Shown: positions 7,543 through 16,076, counted from the first letter of the stretch. The stretch is 32,381 nt of DNA from CAZCZZ01 sp964503335 (GCA_964503335.1 CAZCZZ010000048.1:1-32381); one strand, 5' to 3'. Made by a program: numbers and translations. Notes: generated from the sequence alone by a model not told the origin.

Positions 7543-8997
7543 ATGCCACTGAAGCCCAGACTGAATGCGAAGCAGGCTGCCGAGAACATGTCGGACATCG
7601 AGCCCCGGTACGACACGCAGGAGGCCGCGGTTGAATCGGATCGCTGCCTCTACTGTTTCGACGCGCCGTGCATCATGGCGTGTCCCACCGGTATCGACAT
7701 CCCGGGGTTCATCAAGAAGATCGCGAACAAGAACCTGACGGGCGCCGCGCGCACGATCCTGACGGCGAACCCGCTTGGCGCGAGCTGCGCCCGCGTGTGT
7801 CCGACCTCCGCGCTGTGCGAAGGCGCCTGCGTCATGCTCGATCGCGACGAGAAGCCGATCAAGATCGGTCGCCTCCAGCGCTACGCCGTGGACTACGTGT
7901 TCGAGAATAAGATCAAGGTGCTCGAAGCGCCGAAAGAGAAGTCGGGCAAGAAGATCGCCGTGATCGGTGGCGGTCCTGCAGGTCTTGGCTGCGCTGCGGA
8001 GCTCGCGCAGCTCGGACACGGTGTCACGGTCTTCGAGAAGAAGAAGAAGGCCGGCGGACTGAACACCTACGGCATCGCCTATTACAAGCTCACGCCCGAG
8101 GCGAGCCAGGAAGAGGTCGATCTGGTGAAGAGCCTCGGCGTCACCTTCAAGACGGGTGTCGAAGTCGGGAAAGACATCTCGATCAAGGATCTCGAGAAGA
8201 ACTTCGATGCGATCTTCGTTGGTGTCGGTCTCGGTCGCACGTACCGCTTGGGCATTCCGGGCGAAGAGTTGCCCGAAGTGTTCGAGGCGCTCGACTTCAT
8301 CGAAGAATTTCACACGAAACCGCTGCACAAGGTGGGTGTCGGAAAGCGCGTCGCCGTCATTGGTTGCGGCAATACGGCCATCGACGCAGTGACGCAGGCC
8401 AAGCGGCTCGGCGCGGACGAGGCGATTATCGTGTATCGTCGGGGTGAGGGCGATATGCCTGCCTATCCCTACGAATACGAACTGGCCAAGAGCGACGGCT
8501 GCTCGTTCATGTTCCACACGGCACCGGTAGCGGTCGAGGGCAAGGGCGGACATGTCACGGGTCTGAAACTCGCGAGGACGCGTGTGAATGACAAGGGACG
8601 CGTCGAAGTCGTTCCCGGTTCCGAGTTTGTTGAACCCTTCGACATGGTCATCAAGGCACTTGGCCAGGAACCGCAGTCGGGCCTGCTCACGAAGCTGTTT
8701 CCGAAATTGAAGCTGGGCAAGGACGGTACTGTCGAGCGCAGCAGCGACACGGGCCAGACGAGCCTGAAGCACGTCTTTGCCGGCGGCGACTGTGCCAACG
8801 GCGGGCGTGAAGTCGTGAACGCCGTAGCCGAAGGCAAGAAGGCCGCGCGCGGTATTCATGCGTTCATCACGAAAGAAAAGGTCGAAGGCCCGGTCCAGAC
8901 CACGCGACTGGGTGTGAAGGGCAAGCCGGTCGGATCAGGATTCCTTCGCCCGATCCGTATCATGGAGTTGGAAGCGGAGTACTACGCGAAGAAGTGA
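7543..8997 (+). CDS. preT: NAD-dependent dihydropyrimidine dehydrogenase, flavoprotein subunit PreT
   Basis: The start at 7543 has an excellent GGAGG ribosome binding site and gives 484 residues. Two N-terminal [4Fe-4S] cysteine sets are visible (Cys35, 38, 43, 47 and Cys82, 86, 92, 96), then the FAD-binding GGGPAG (142-147) and a second Rossmann motif VAVIGCGNTAIDAV for NAD(P)H. This is the glutamate-synthase-small-subunit-like electron-input module of dihydropyrimidine dehydrogenase. With PreA downstream it would reduce uracil to dihydrouracil and thymine to dihydrothymine in the cytosol. It corresponds to the N-terminal half of eukaryotic DPYD. The upstream in-frame region from 7459 belongs to a repeat and is not coding. 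Confidence 0.94.
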   Translation: MPLKPRLNAKQAAENMSDIEPRYDTQEAAVESDRCLYCFDAPCIMACPTGIDIPGFIKKIANKNLTGAARTILTANPLGASCARVCPTSALCEGACVMLDRDEKPIKIGRLQRYAVDYVFENKIKVLEAPKEKSGKKIAVIGGGPAGLGCAAELAQLGHGVTVFEKKKKAGGLNTYGIAYYKLTPEASQEEVDLVKSLGVTFKTGVEVGKDISIKDLEKNFDAIFVGVGLGRTYRLGIPGEELPEVFEALDFIEEFHTKPLHKVGVGKRVAVIGCGNTAIDAVTQAKRLGADEAIIVYRRGEGDMPAYPYEYELAKSDGCSFMFHTAPVAVEGKGGHVTGLKLARTRVNDKGRVEVVPGSEFVEPFDMVIKALGQEPQSGLLTKLFPKLKLGKDGTVERSSDTGQTSLKHVFAGGDCANGGREVVNAVAEGKKAARGIHAFITKEKVEGPVQTTRLGVKGKPVGSGFLRPIRIMELEAEYYAKK

Positions 8998-9019
8998 TTG
9001 TTTGATCAGGAGAACAGCC

Positions 9020-10330
9020 ATGGCCGATCTATCCATTAATCTAGCGGGCATCAAATCGCCGAATCCGTTCTGGGTCGCCTCCGCGCCGCCGGCAAACACG
9101 GGCTATCAGTGCAATCGAGCTTTCGAGGCGGGCTGGGGCGGTGTGGTCTGGAAGACGATTGGCGATCCGATCACCAATGTCAGCTCGCGCTACTCGGCGC
9201 TGAACGTGGGCAAGGATCGCATGGTCGGCTTCAACAACATCGAGCTGATCAGCGATCGCGCGCCCGAGACGAATTTCCGCGAAATCGCGGAGTGCAAGAA
9301 GCTCTGGCCGAAGCACGCCGTCATCGCGTCGCTCATGACCGACACGCGGGAGAACTGGCACGACTACATGAAGCGCTCGCGCGACTCCGGCGCCGACGGC
9401 GTGGAACTCAACTTCGGATGTCCGCACGGCATGTGCGAGCGCGGCATGGGTTCGGCCGTGGGCCAGAATCCGGACGTCATCGAAACGATCGTGGGCTGGG
9501 TCATGGAAGCGGCGGAGATTCCCGTCATCGTGAAGCTCACGCCGAACATCACCGACATCACGCGTTCGGCTCGGGCTGCCAAGAGGGCGGGTGCCGACGC
9601 GATCTCGCTCATCAACACAATCAACAGCATCACGCAGGTGGACCTCGACAAGATGTGTCCCGAGCCCTACGTCGCCGGCATGAGCACGCACGGTGGCTAT
9701 TGCGGTCCCGCCGTGAAGCCCATCGCGCTGAACATGGTTCAATCGTGCGCAGCGGATCCCGAGGTGCGGCTCCCGATCTCCGGCATCGGCGGCATCAGCA
9801 ACTGGAAGGACGCGGCGGAGTTCATCTCGCTCGGCTCGACGAGCGTCCAGGTCTGCACCGCGATCATGCACTATGGCTTCCGCATCGTGCAGGACATGTG
9901 CGAGGGCTTGAGCGACTTCCTCGACAGCAAGGGCTACAAGTCGGTCAATGAGCTACGCGGCCTGGCGGTGAACACCGTGGACAAGTGGGAGACGCTGAAC
10001 CTCAACTACAAGCGCATCGCCAGCATCGACTACGAGAAATGCGTGGGCTGCAATCTGTGCTACATTGCTTGCGAAGACGGTGCGCACCAGGCGATTGACC
10101 TCATTGATGCCAACGGCAAGGGACTTGGCCCGGGACGTGTGCCCGGCAAGCCGGTGCCCCAGATCAATGTTGAGCATTGCGTGGGCTGCAACCTGTGTTC
10201 ACTGGTCTGCCCCGTTGATGAATGCATCACGATGGTCGATGTGAAGACGGGCAAGAAGCCCATGAGCTGGAAGCAGTACCAGGACAAGGTCGCGAAAGGC
10301 GAAATGAAGCCGTTCGCGCCGCATCCGTAA
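9020..10330 (+). CDS. preA: NAD-dependent dihydropyrimidine dehydrogenase, FMN/Fe-S catalytic subunit PreA
   Basis: This 436-residue protein begins at the ATG at 9020 behind an AGGAGA site. The dihydroorotate-dehydrogenase-like FMN barrel carries NFGCPHGMCERGMGS, where Cys134 matches the general-acid cysteine of DPYD (Cys671 in the mammalian enzyme). The C-terminus has two ferredoxin-type [4Fe-4S] motifs, CVGCNLCYIAC and CVGCNLCSLVC. It is the pyrimidine-reducing subunit partnering PreT, 22 bp upstream, together reconstituting the five-domain DPYD. Presence of the catabolic dihydropyrimidinase downstream supports the degradative direction. Confidence 0.95.
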   Translation: MADLSINLAGIKSPNPFWVASAPPANTGYQCNRAFEAGWGGVVWKTIGDPITNVSSRYSALNVGKDRMVGFNNIELISDRAPETNFREIAECKKLWPKHAVIASLMTDTRENWHDYMKRSRDSGADGVELNFGCPHGMCERGMGSAVGQNPDVIETIVGWVMEAAEIPVIVKLTPNITDITRSARAAKRAGADAISLINTINSITQVDLDKMCPEPYVAGMSTHGGYCGPAVKPIALNMVQSCAADPEVRLPISGIGGISNWKDAAEFISLGSTSVQVCTAIMHYGFRIVQDMCEGLSDFLDSKGYKSVNELRGLAVNTVDKWETLNLNYKRIASIDYEKCVGCNLCYIACEDGAHQAIDLIDANGKGLGPGRVPGKPVPQINVEHCVGCNLCSLVCPVDECITMVDVKTGKKPMSWKQYQDKVAKGEMKPFAPHP

Positions 10331-10346
10331 GCGAAGAGAAAGAAGA

Positions 10347-10421
10347 ATGGTTAATGGTTGAGGGTTGATGCGACGAAATCCGCATGAACCATGAACCATG
10401 AACCATAAACCCTCAACCATA
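10347..10421. repeat. Degenerate heptamer repeats in inverted orientation (preA-mmsA junction)
   Basis: The 115-bp gap between preA and mmsA holds three heptamers of one orientation (ATGGTTA, ATGGTTG, AGGGTTG; 10347-10367) and five of the opposite orientation (AACCATG twice, AACCATA, AACCCTC, AACCATA; 10387-10421). The two blocks form a perfect 13-bp inverted repeat (10354-10366 with 10108-type heptads at 10408-10420), and a short inner ATGCG/CGCAT stem. The period of seven is exact. It resembles the GTRACCN heptamers at 11942-11976 and 25768-25795. Function unknown. Confidence 0.8.
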
Positions 10422-10445
10422 GACTGAGAGCTAGAGGACGATACC

Positions 10446-11945
10446 ATGGCAACAGCACTGCGACCCTGTCCGATTCTAATTGGTGGAGTGTGGTCCACGC
10501 CGAAGACGGCGACCACGACGAAGGTCTGCAACCCGTCCACGGGCGAGGTCATTGCCGAAACGCCGATGTGCGGTGCGGATGTCGTGGACGCGGCGGTGCA
10601 GGACGCAGCACGAGCGTTTGTGGATTGGTCCGAGACCCCGCCGATTGAGCGTTGTCGCATTCTCTTTAAGTACAAGATGCTGCTCGAGGACAACTTCGAG
10701 GAGCTCGCGAAGAGTGTCACGCGTGAGCACGGCAAGACCTTGACGGAAGCGCGCGGCGATGTGCGGCGCGGCATTGAAGTCGTGGAATATGCGTGCGGCG
10801 CCCCCGAACTGCTCAAGGGCGAGGTGCTGGAGAATATCGCGCGCGGCATTGATTGCGACGTGATCAAGCAGCCGCTCGGCGTGGTGGTCGGCATCTGCCC
10901 GTACAACTTCCCCGCGCTGGTTCCGATGTGGATGTATCCCCTGGCGATCGCCTGCGGCAACACCTTCATTCTCAAGCCCAGCGAGAAGGTGCCGCTGACC
11001 GGCGTAATGCTGATCGACCTGTTGATGAAGGCTGGGCTCCCCAAAGGCGTCCTGAACATCGTGCATGGTGGCAAGGATTGCGTGGATGCGCTGCTCAAGC
11101 ATCCCTTGGTGAGGGCGATTTCGTTCGTCGGATCCTCGCCGGTTGCCAAGTACATCTTCGAAACCGGCACGCAGCACGGCAAGCGGGTGCAGTCTGCGGG
11201 TGGTGCGAAGAACTATGTGTTCATCCTGCCGGATGCCGACTTCGACAATTCCGTGACCGGCCTCGTGGATGCCGCCTTCGGATGCGCCGGTCAGCGCTGT
11301 ATGGCGGGATCGACCGCCGTGACCATCGGGCGGGCGGCAGACAAGTTGCTCCCGCCGCTGGCCGAAGCGGTGCGAGGGATCAAAGTCGGCGCGACGGATC
11401 GCGATCCCACGGCCAAGATGGGCGCCGTCATCAGTCCGCAACATCGCGAACGCGTTTCGGGGCTGGTAGATAGCAGCGTGAAGGAGGGCGCGAAGGTCCT
11501 TGTGGATGGGCGAACGGTCAAGGTGCCTGAGTTCCCCAACGGTTTCTACCTCGGCCCGACCATCGTGGACCACGTGCGCGCCGAGATGTCGATCGCGAAG
11601 GACGAGGTGTTCGGCCCCGTGTTGAATGTCATGCGATTCGAGGATCTCGAATCCGCCATTGAGATGTCGAACAAGACGATCTTCGGAAACGGCGCCTGCA
11701 TCTATACCCAGTCAGGGAAAGCCGCACGCGAGTTCCGTCACCGTATCAAGTCCGGCATGGTCGGCATCAATGTCGGTGTGCCCGCGCCGCTGGCCCAGTT
11801 CCCGTTCAGCGGCTGGGACTATTCCTTCTTCGGCGACCTGCACCTGCAGGGCCGCGAAGGTGTCATGTTCTACACGCGCCAGAAAGTCACCACGACGCGC
11901 TGGTTCAAGTTCGGCGAAGGCGACATCTGGCACAAGGAAAAGTGA
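10446..11945 (+). CDS. mmsA: CoA-acylating methylmalonate/malonate semialdehyde dehydrogenase
   Basis: This 499-residue aldehyde dehydrogenase has the nucleophile Cys285 in GCAGQRCMA. The motif GGAKNY places Asn256 where ordinary aldehyde dehydrogenases have the general-base glutamate, a hallmark of the CoA-dependent MMSDH group, and the C-terminus contains SGWDYSFFGDLHLQGREG, typical of MmsA/IolA. The enzyme converts methylmalonate semialdehyde to propionyl-CoA and malonate semialdehyde to acetyl-CoA, with CO2 release and NADH. Here it would process the semialdehydes formed by the AGXT2-like enzyme, so that thymine yields propionyl-CoA for PrpC downstream. It is also used in valine and inositol catabolism, but no genes of those pathways are nearby. 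Confidence 0.95.
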   Translation: MATALRPCPILIGGVWSTPKTATTTKVCNPSTGEVIAETPMCGADVVDAAVQDAARAFVDWSETPPIERCRILFKYKMLLEDNFEELAKSVTREHGKTLTEARGDVRRGIEVVEYACGAPELLKGEVLENIARGIDCDVIKQPLGVVVGICPYNFPALVPMWMYPLAIACGNTFILKPSEKVPLTGVMLIDLLMKAGLPKGVLNIVHGGKDCVDALLKHPLVRAISFVGSSPVAKYIFETGTQHGKRVQSAGGAKNYVFILPDADFDNSVTGLVDAAFGCAGQRCMAGSTAVTIGRAADKLLPPLAEAVRGIKVGATDRDPTAKMGAVISPQHRERVSGLVDSSVKEGAKVLVDGRTVKVPEFPNGFYLGPTIVDHVRAEMSIAKDEVFGPVLNVMRFEDLESAIEMSNKTIFGNGACIYTQSGKAAREFRHRIKSGMVGINVGVPAPLAQFPFSGWDYSFFGDLHLQGREGVMFYTRQKVTTTRWFKFGEGDIWHKEK

Positions 11946-11976
11946 TCCGTAACCAGTGACCTGTAACCCGTAACGA
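11942..11976 (+). repeat. Degenerate heptamer tandem repeat at the mmsA-hydA junction
   Basis: Five in-phase heptamers run GTGATCC, GTAACCA, GTGACCT, GTAACCC, GTAACGA, filling nearly the whole 42-bp gap. The mmsA stop codon lies within the first unit. The consensus GTRACCN is shared with the array at 25768-25795 and is related to the AACCATG units at 10387-10421. No function can be read from the sequence. Confidence 0.8.
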
Positions 11977-11987
11977 AAGGGTGTGTC

Positions 11988-13370
11988 ATGGCCTTGTTGA
12001 TCAAGAATGGTGAGATTATCACGCCGAGCGAGCGGTTCATCGCGGACATTTTCTGCGAGAACGAGAAGGTGACGCGGATCGGGCCGGGGCTTGAGGCGCC
12101 GAAGGGGGCGACGGTGGTCGATGCGCGGGGGAAGTATGTGTTCCCGGGGTTCATTGATCCGCACGTGCACATATACCTCCCATTCATGGGAACGTTTGCG
12201 AAGGATACCTACGAAACGGCCAGCAAGGCCGCGCTTGCGGGTGGAACCACAACGCTCATTGAGATGTGCTGTCCCTCGCGGAATGACCAGCTGCTTGAGT
12301 CCTACCAGCTTTGGCTAAGCAAGGCGGAAGGGAAGAGCGCTTGTGATTTCACGTTTCACATGGGCGTGTCGCGCTATGACGACAAGGCCGAGGCCGAATT
12401 GCGTGAGATCGTCAAAGCGGGCATCAGCAGCTTCAAGATATTCCTGGCCTACAAGAACTTCTTCGGTGTGACCGACACGGAGCTGTATCACGTGCTCCGA
12501 CTCGCCAAGGAACTCGGCGTCATCGTCACGGCGCACTGCGAGAATCCCGACCTCGTCGCGGAGCTGCAGAAGAAGCTTCTCGCCGAGGGGAAGACGGAGC
12601 CGAAATGGCACTACTGGAGTCGTCCGCCATCCGTCGAAGCCGAGGGCGTGCATCACCTGGCGACGTTTGCCGAAATGCATGACACGCATGTGTACTGCGT
12701 GCACACGAGCTGCAAGGAATCGCTCCGGGCTGCGATCCGCGCGAAGGAACGCGGCGTGAAGATGTGGGTCGAGACCTTGATCCAGTACCTCACGCTCGAC
12801 ATGACCTACGCCGAACTGCCGAAGTTCGAAGGGTCAAAGTTCGTGATGTCGCCTCCGCTGCGCGACAAGAGCAACCAGGAGGTCTACTGGAATGCGTTGC
12901 GGCAGGGCATGGTTAGCACGGTAGCGACGGACCATGCGCCGTTCGATTTCAAGGACCAGAAGGTGATGGGGAAGGACGACTTCACGAAGATCCCGAACGG
13001 CATCCCGTCACTGGAAGACCGCATGACGGTCCTCTACACGCGCGGCGTCTGCGAGGGGAAGTTGGACCTGCACCAGTTTGTCGATTGCGGAAGCACGCAG
13101 GCCGCCAAACTTTTCGGACTGTTCCCGCGCAAGGGCACGATCGCCGTGGGCGCGGACGCCGACCTCGTCGTCTGGGACCCCAAGTACCGCGGCAAGATCT
13201 CGGTGAAGAAGCAGCACATGGCCGTGGACTACAACCCGTTCGAGGGGTGGGAGATCAAGGGGCGGCCGCACATCGTCACGGTTCGTGGCGAGGTTGCTGC
13301 GATGAATGGCAAGTTCTGCGGAACCATCGGGCGTGGAAAACTCATCAAGCGCGAGCCCAACCACTTCTAG
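11988..13370 (+). CDS. hydA: Dihydropyrimidinase / D-hydantoinase
   Basis: This 460-residue cyclic amidohydrolase has the binuclear metal site: His59 and His61 in DPHVHIY, Lys150 in SSFKIFLAYK (the lysine that is carboxylated), His183 in TAHCEN, a histidine in YCVHTS near 239, and the aspartate of VATDHAPF. It hydrolyses dihydrouracil and dihydrothymine to N-carbamoyl-beta-alanine and N-carbamoyl-beta-aminoisobutyrate. Family length is typical. It follows mmsA across the heptamer repeat and is 5 bp from prpB, consistent with cotranscription. D-hydantoinase activity is common in the family, but the PreTA context points to pyrimidine catabolism. Confidence 0.95.
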   Translation: MALLIKNGEIITPSERFIADIFCENEKVTRIGPGLEAPKGATVVDARGKYVFPGFIDPHVHIYLPFMGTFAKDTYETASKAALAGGTTTLIEMCCPSRNDQLLESYQLWLSKAEGKSACDFTFHMGVSRYDDKAEAELREIVKAGISSFKIFLAYKNFFGVTDTELYHVLRLAKELGVIVTAHCENPDLVAELQKKLLAEGKTEPKWHYWSRPPSVEAEGVHHLATFAEMHDTHVYCVHTSCKESLRAAIRAKERGVKMWVETLIQYLTLDMTYAELPKFEGSKFVMSPPLRDKSNQEVYWNALRQGMVSTVATDHAPFDFKDQKVMGKDDFTKIPNGIPSLEDRMTVLYTRGVCEGKLDLHQFVDCGSTQAAKLFGLFPRKGTIAVGADADLVVWDPKYRGKISVKKQHMAVDYNPFEGWEIKGRPHIVTVRGEVAAMNGKFCGTIGRGKLIKREPNHF

Positions 13371-13375
13371 GCAGC

Positions 13376-14233
13376 ATGACACCAGGCGCCCGTTTCCGAG
13401 CAGCATTGAAAGAGGAGCAACCGTTGCAGGTTGTCGGGGTGATCCATGCCTATGCCGCGATCATGGCGGAGCGATGTGGCTTCAAGGCGCTCTACGTCTC
13501 CGGCGCCGGCATTGCCAACGCCTCGTTCGGCCTGCCGGACCTCGGCTTCACCACGCTGGAGCAGGTTGCGGAGGATGCCCGTCGAATCGCGAAGGCGACA
13601 TCACTGCCCATCCTCGTGGATGTGGATACCGGCTGGGACGACGCGGGCGAAGCAGCGCGCGTGATGATTGATGCAGGGGTTGCGGCGATGCAGATCGAGG
13701 ACCAGGTGTCCATGAAGCGCTGCGGGCATCGACCGAACAAGGCCGTCGTTTCGACGGAAGAGATGGTGGAGCGACTCGCGTCCGCCGCGGCGGGCCGGAC
13801 CGATCCCGACTTTGTCATCATGGCGCGAACGGATGCGGCGGCGATGGAGGGCGTTGGGTCCGCTGTGAAGAGGGCGTGCCGTTACGTGGAAGCCGGAGCG
13901 GACATGATTTTTGCCGAAGCCCTCTCGTCGCTGGAGGACTATCGTGCCTTCACATCGACGGTGGGCGTGCCTGTTCTTGCGAACCTGACGGAGTTCGGAA
14001 AGACACCGCTGTACACGCTCGATGAATTAAGGACGGTCGGTGTGCAGTTGGCGCTTTATCCGCTTTCTGCGTTCCGCGCCATGAATGCGGCGGCGCTGCG
14101 TGTCTTTACAGCGATCCGCGAAGAGGGCAGCCAGAAGAGCGTCGTCGAGACGATGCAGACGCGTGCCGAGCTTTACGATTTTCTGCGCTATCATGAGTAT
14201 GAGAAGAGGGCAGACGAGCAGCTAAAGCGGTGA
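13376..14233 (+). CDS. prpB: 2-Methylisocitrate lyase (PrpB-like, isocitrate lyase/PEP mutase superfamily)
   Basis: Starting at the ATG at 13376, five bases after the dihydropyrimidinase stop, the product is 285 residues, the usual PrpB length; the longer in-frame upstream extension only overlaps hydA. The metal-site VDVDTGWD (81-88) and the catalytic loop KRCGH (114-118, Cys116) identify a lyase rather than a PEP mutase, which lacks this cysteine. It would split 2-methylisocitrate to pyruvate and succinate. Within the superfamily, oxaloacetate decarboxylases look similar, but the adjacent citrate-synthase and PrpD genes make the methylcitrate role most likely. Confidence 0.88.
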   Translation: MTPGARFRAALKEEQPLQVVGVIHAYAAIMAERCGFKALYVSGAGIANASFGLPDLGFTTLEQVAEDARRIAKATSLPILVDVDTGWDDAGEAARVMIDAGVAAMQIEDQVSMKRCGHRPNKAVVSTEEMVERLASAAAGRTDPDFVIMARTDAAAMEGVGSAVKRACRYVEAGADMIFAEALSSLEDYRAFTSTVGVPVLANLTEFGKTPLYTLDELRTVGVQLALYPLSAFRAMNAAALRVFTAIREEGSQKSVVETMQTRAELYDFLRYHEYEKRADEQLKR

Positions 14234-14248
14234 AGCGGGAGAGCTACC

Positions 14249-15367
14249 ATGAGTGACTTTGCAAAAGGCCTGGAAGGCATCATCGCGGGACAGACCGCGG
14301 TCGCGATTATCGACGAAACGGGTGGCGGCTTGCAGTATCGCGGCTATCCGCTCAACCAGCTTACCGAGAAGGCATCTTTCGAGGAGGTGGCCTATCTTCT
14401 CCTGTACGGAAAGCTGCCGAACGAGACGGAGCTGGCAGACTACAAGCAGTTGCTCGCCTCGCAACGTGACTTACCCTCGGGTTTGAAGCTGGCGCTAGAG
14501 CTCCTGCCGAAGTCCGCGCACCCGATGGATGTGATGCGCACGGGTTGCTCCGTGCTGGGGTGCCTTGAGCCGGAGGGGCCGCAGCGAAGCCAGCTCGACA
14601 TTGCGAATCGTCTCGTCGCGTGCTTCGGATCCATGCTCCTGTACTGGTACTTCTACTCGCACCATGGCCGCCGCGTGCACGTCGAGGTCCCCGAGGACAC
14701 GGTCCCGGGCCAGTTCCTTCACGTGCTGCACGGCCACCCGCCGTCTGCGCTCAAGCACAAGATGCTCGATGTCTCGATGATCCTGTACGCCGAGCATGAG
14801 TTCAACGCATCGACGTTCACGGCGCGCACGATCACGTCGACGCTTTCCGACTTCTACTCTGCGGTAACGGGGGCGATCGGTGCCCTGCGGGGGCCTTTGC
14901 ATGGCGGCGCGAACGAAGCGGCGATGGAGTTGATCCAGCGATACCGCACTCCCGAGGACGCGGAAGCCGGCATCATGTCCAGCCTGGCGAAGAAGGAGAA
15001 GATCATGGGCTTCGGGCACCGCGTCTACAAGGTGTCGGACCCGCGCTCCGACGTGATCGAGGTCTGGGCGAAAAAGCTGTCGGACACGAATGCCGAGGGG
15101 CAGCGCCAGTACTCGGTGGCGAAACGCATCGAGCAAATCATGCGACGCGAGAAGAAGCTGTTCCCGAATTTGGATTTCTACAGCGCAATTGCCTACAACC
15201 AGTGCGGCGTGCCGACGCCGCTCTTCACGCCGATCTTCGTGATGTCCCGCGTGACCGGCTGGGCCGCCCACATCATAGAGCAGCGCGCCGACAACCGGAT
15301 CATCCGCCCGTCCTCCGAATACATCGGCGTCCCCGTCCGCGAAGTCCCGCCCATCGCGCAGCGTTGA
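14249..15367 (+). CDS. prpC: 2-Methylcitrate synthase / citrate synthase family protein
   Basis: This 372-residue protein is of the short, hexa-/dimeric citrate synthase type to which PrpC belongs. Catalytic segments are GPLHGGANEAAM (substrate histidine), GFGHRVYKVSDPRSDV (second histidine and CoA contacts) and LDFYSAIAYNQCGVPTPLFT (catalytic aspartate region). The N-terminus with ETGGGLQYRGYP is also characteristic. It condenses propionyl-CoA or acetyl-CoA with oxaloacetate. Position between prpB and prpD, 15 bp after prpB and behind a GGGAGAG site, argues for methylcitrate synthase using the propionyl-CoA made by MmsA. Sequence alone does not rule out a true citrate synthase. Confidence 0.88.
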   Translation: MSDFAKGLEGIIAGQTAVAIIDETGGGLQYRGYPLNQLTEKASFEEVAYLLLYGKLPNETELADYKQLLASQRDLPSGLKLALELLPKSAHPMDVMRTGCSVLGCLEPEGPQRSQLDIANRLVACFGSMLLYWYFYSHHGRRVHVEVPEDTVPGQFLHVLHGHPPSALKHKMLDVSMILYAEHEFNASTFTARTITSTLSDFYSAVTGAIGALRGPLHGGANEAAMELIQRYRTPEDAEAGIMSSLAKKEKIMGFGHRVYKVSDPRSDVIEVWAKKLSDTNAEGQRQYSVAKRIEQIMRREKKLFPNLDFYSAIAYNQCGVPTPLFTPIFVMSRVTGWAAHIIEQRADNRIIRPSSEYIGVPVREVPPIAQR

Positions 15368-15381
15368 CAGCGTGCGGAGCG

Positions 15382-15415
15382 GGTATTACCATGCTGCCAG
15401 AATGGTATTACCATG
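15382..15415. promoter_or_regulatory. twin operator-like repeats at the second vapB
   Basis: The 12-mer GGTATTACCATG occurs twice, at 15382-15393 and 15404-15415, exactly 22 bp apart, about two helical turns. Its core GGTAtTACC is a near-perfect palindrome; the second copy extends to ATGGTATTACCAT and includes the vapB start codon. Two in-phase sites next to a ribbon-helix-helix antitoxin are the expected layout for cooperative autorepression. Confidence 0.65.
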
Positions 15416-15754
15416 AAAAGCATCACGATCAAATTGCCTGAGTCTCTCAAGGTGCGTCTCGAGGCGGAGGCAGAGCGTCGGGGCGTCAGTCTCGGTTCTG
15501 TGATGCGCGAAGCGGCGGAAACGTACGTCGTCAATTCCCCGGCGCAAAAGAAGCTTTCGCTTTATGAGAGGTCAAAAGACTTGTGCGGGTGCCTTCGCGG
15601 CGGCCCTGGTGACCTCTCTACGAATCCTAGATACCTGGAGGATATGGGACTTGATAGCATGGGCGATAATCGACACAGGACCACTCGTCGCGTACCTAAA
15701 TCGCGACGAGGCGCAGCACCCTTGGGCCACAAAGCAATTCGAGTTGGCGGATGA
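15413..15754 (+). CDS. vapB: VapB-type ribbon-helix-helix antitoxin with unusual C-terminal extension
   Basis: The 113-residue frame begins MKSITIKLPESLKVRLEAEA, a clear ribbon-helix-helix fold, and continues to LSLYERSKDLCGCLRGGPGD, a toxin-binding tail known from this VapB group. Related antitoxins usually stop shortly after a PRYLE-like segment (about residue 80), near the toxin start. Here the frame remains open for roughly 35 further residues rich in Arg and Gly, overlapping the toxin gene by 104 bases. That tail looks like out-of-frame toxin sequence, so loss of the original stop codon is likely. The folded parts appear intact, so the antitoxin may still work. Confidence 0.78.
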   Translation: MKSITIKLPESLKVRLEAEAERRGVSLGSVMREAAETYVVNSPAQKKLSLYERSKDLCGCLRGGPGDLSTNPRYLEDMGLDSMGDNRHRTTRRVPKSRRGAAPLGHKAIRVGG

Positions 15755-16076
15755 ACCTTTTGTTACGTGCGAGGCTGTCCTGTGCGAAGCGCTGTTCATC
15801 TTGAGACGGGACCGGGTCGGGCACCGGCGGCTCTTTGAGCTTCTCGATCGGGATCTCGTCCGTGTTCGTTTTGAAATCACGCGGCATGCCAATGCTGTTT
15901 CCGGACTGATGACGCAATACGTTGACCTGCCCATGTCACTTGCCGATGCTTGTCTGGTCCGTATGGCGGAGGAGAATCCCGGGATCGCCGTTGTGACGAT
16001 GGACAAGCACTTCGGTCTGTATAGAACCTCTGATCGTCGCGTCATCAAATTAATCATGCCGAAGGAGAAGCGATGA
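15651..16076 (+). CDS. vapC: VapC-type PIN-domain toxin inside the prp operon
   Basis: The best start is the TTG at 15651, giving 141 residues beginning (M)IAWAIIDTGPLVAYLNRDEAQH, where the family normally starts. PIN residues are Asp in IDTGPL, Glu in VLCEALFIL, Asp in LADACLVRMAEE and Asp in VTMDKHFGLYR. It is a predicted Mg-dependent ribonuclease toxin. A longer in-frame opening at 15564 would lie wholly within the antitoxin and lacks homology. Its stop overlaps the prpD start by four bases (ATGA), so prpD translation may depend on ribosomes finishing this toxin, an odd arrangement for a metabolic gene. Confidence 0.82.
   Translation: MIAWAIIDTGPLVAYLNRDEAQHPWATKQFELADEPFVTCEAVLCEALFILRRDRVGHRRLFELLDRDLVRVRFEITRHANAVSGLMTQYVDLPMSLADACLVRMAEENPGIAVVTMDKHFGLYRTSDRRVIKLIMPKEKR

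Noticed and set aside
7111..8859. 582-codon minus-strand open frame, the longest after the real genes
   Set aside because: It runs antisense to ald, the intergenic repeat and preT, has no recognisable motif, and both plus-strand genes are complete.
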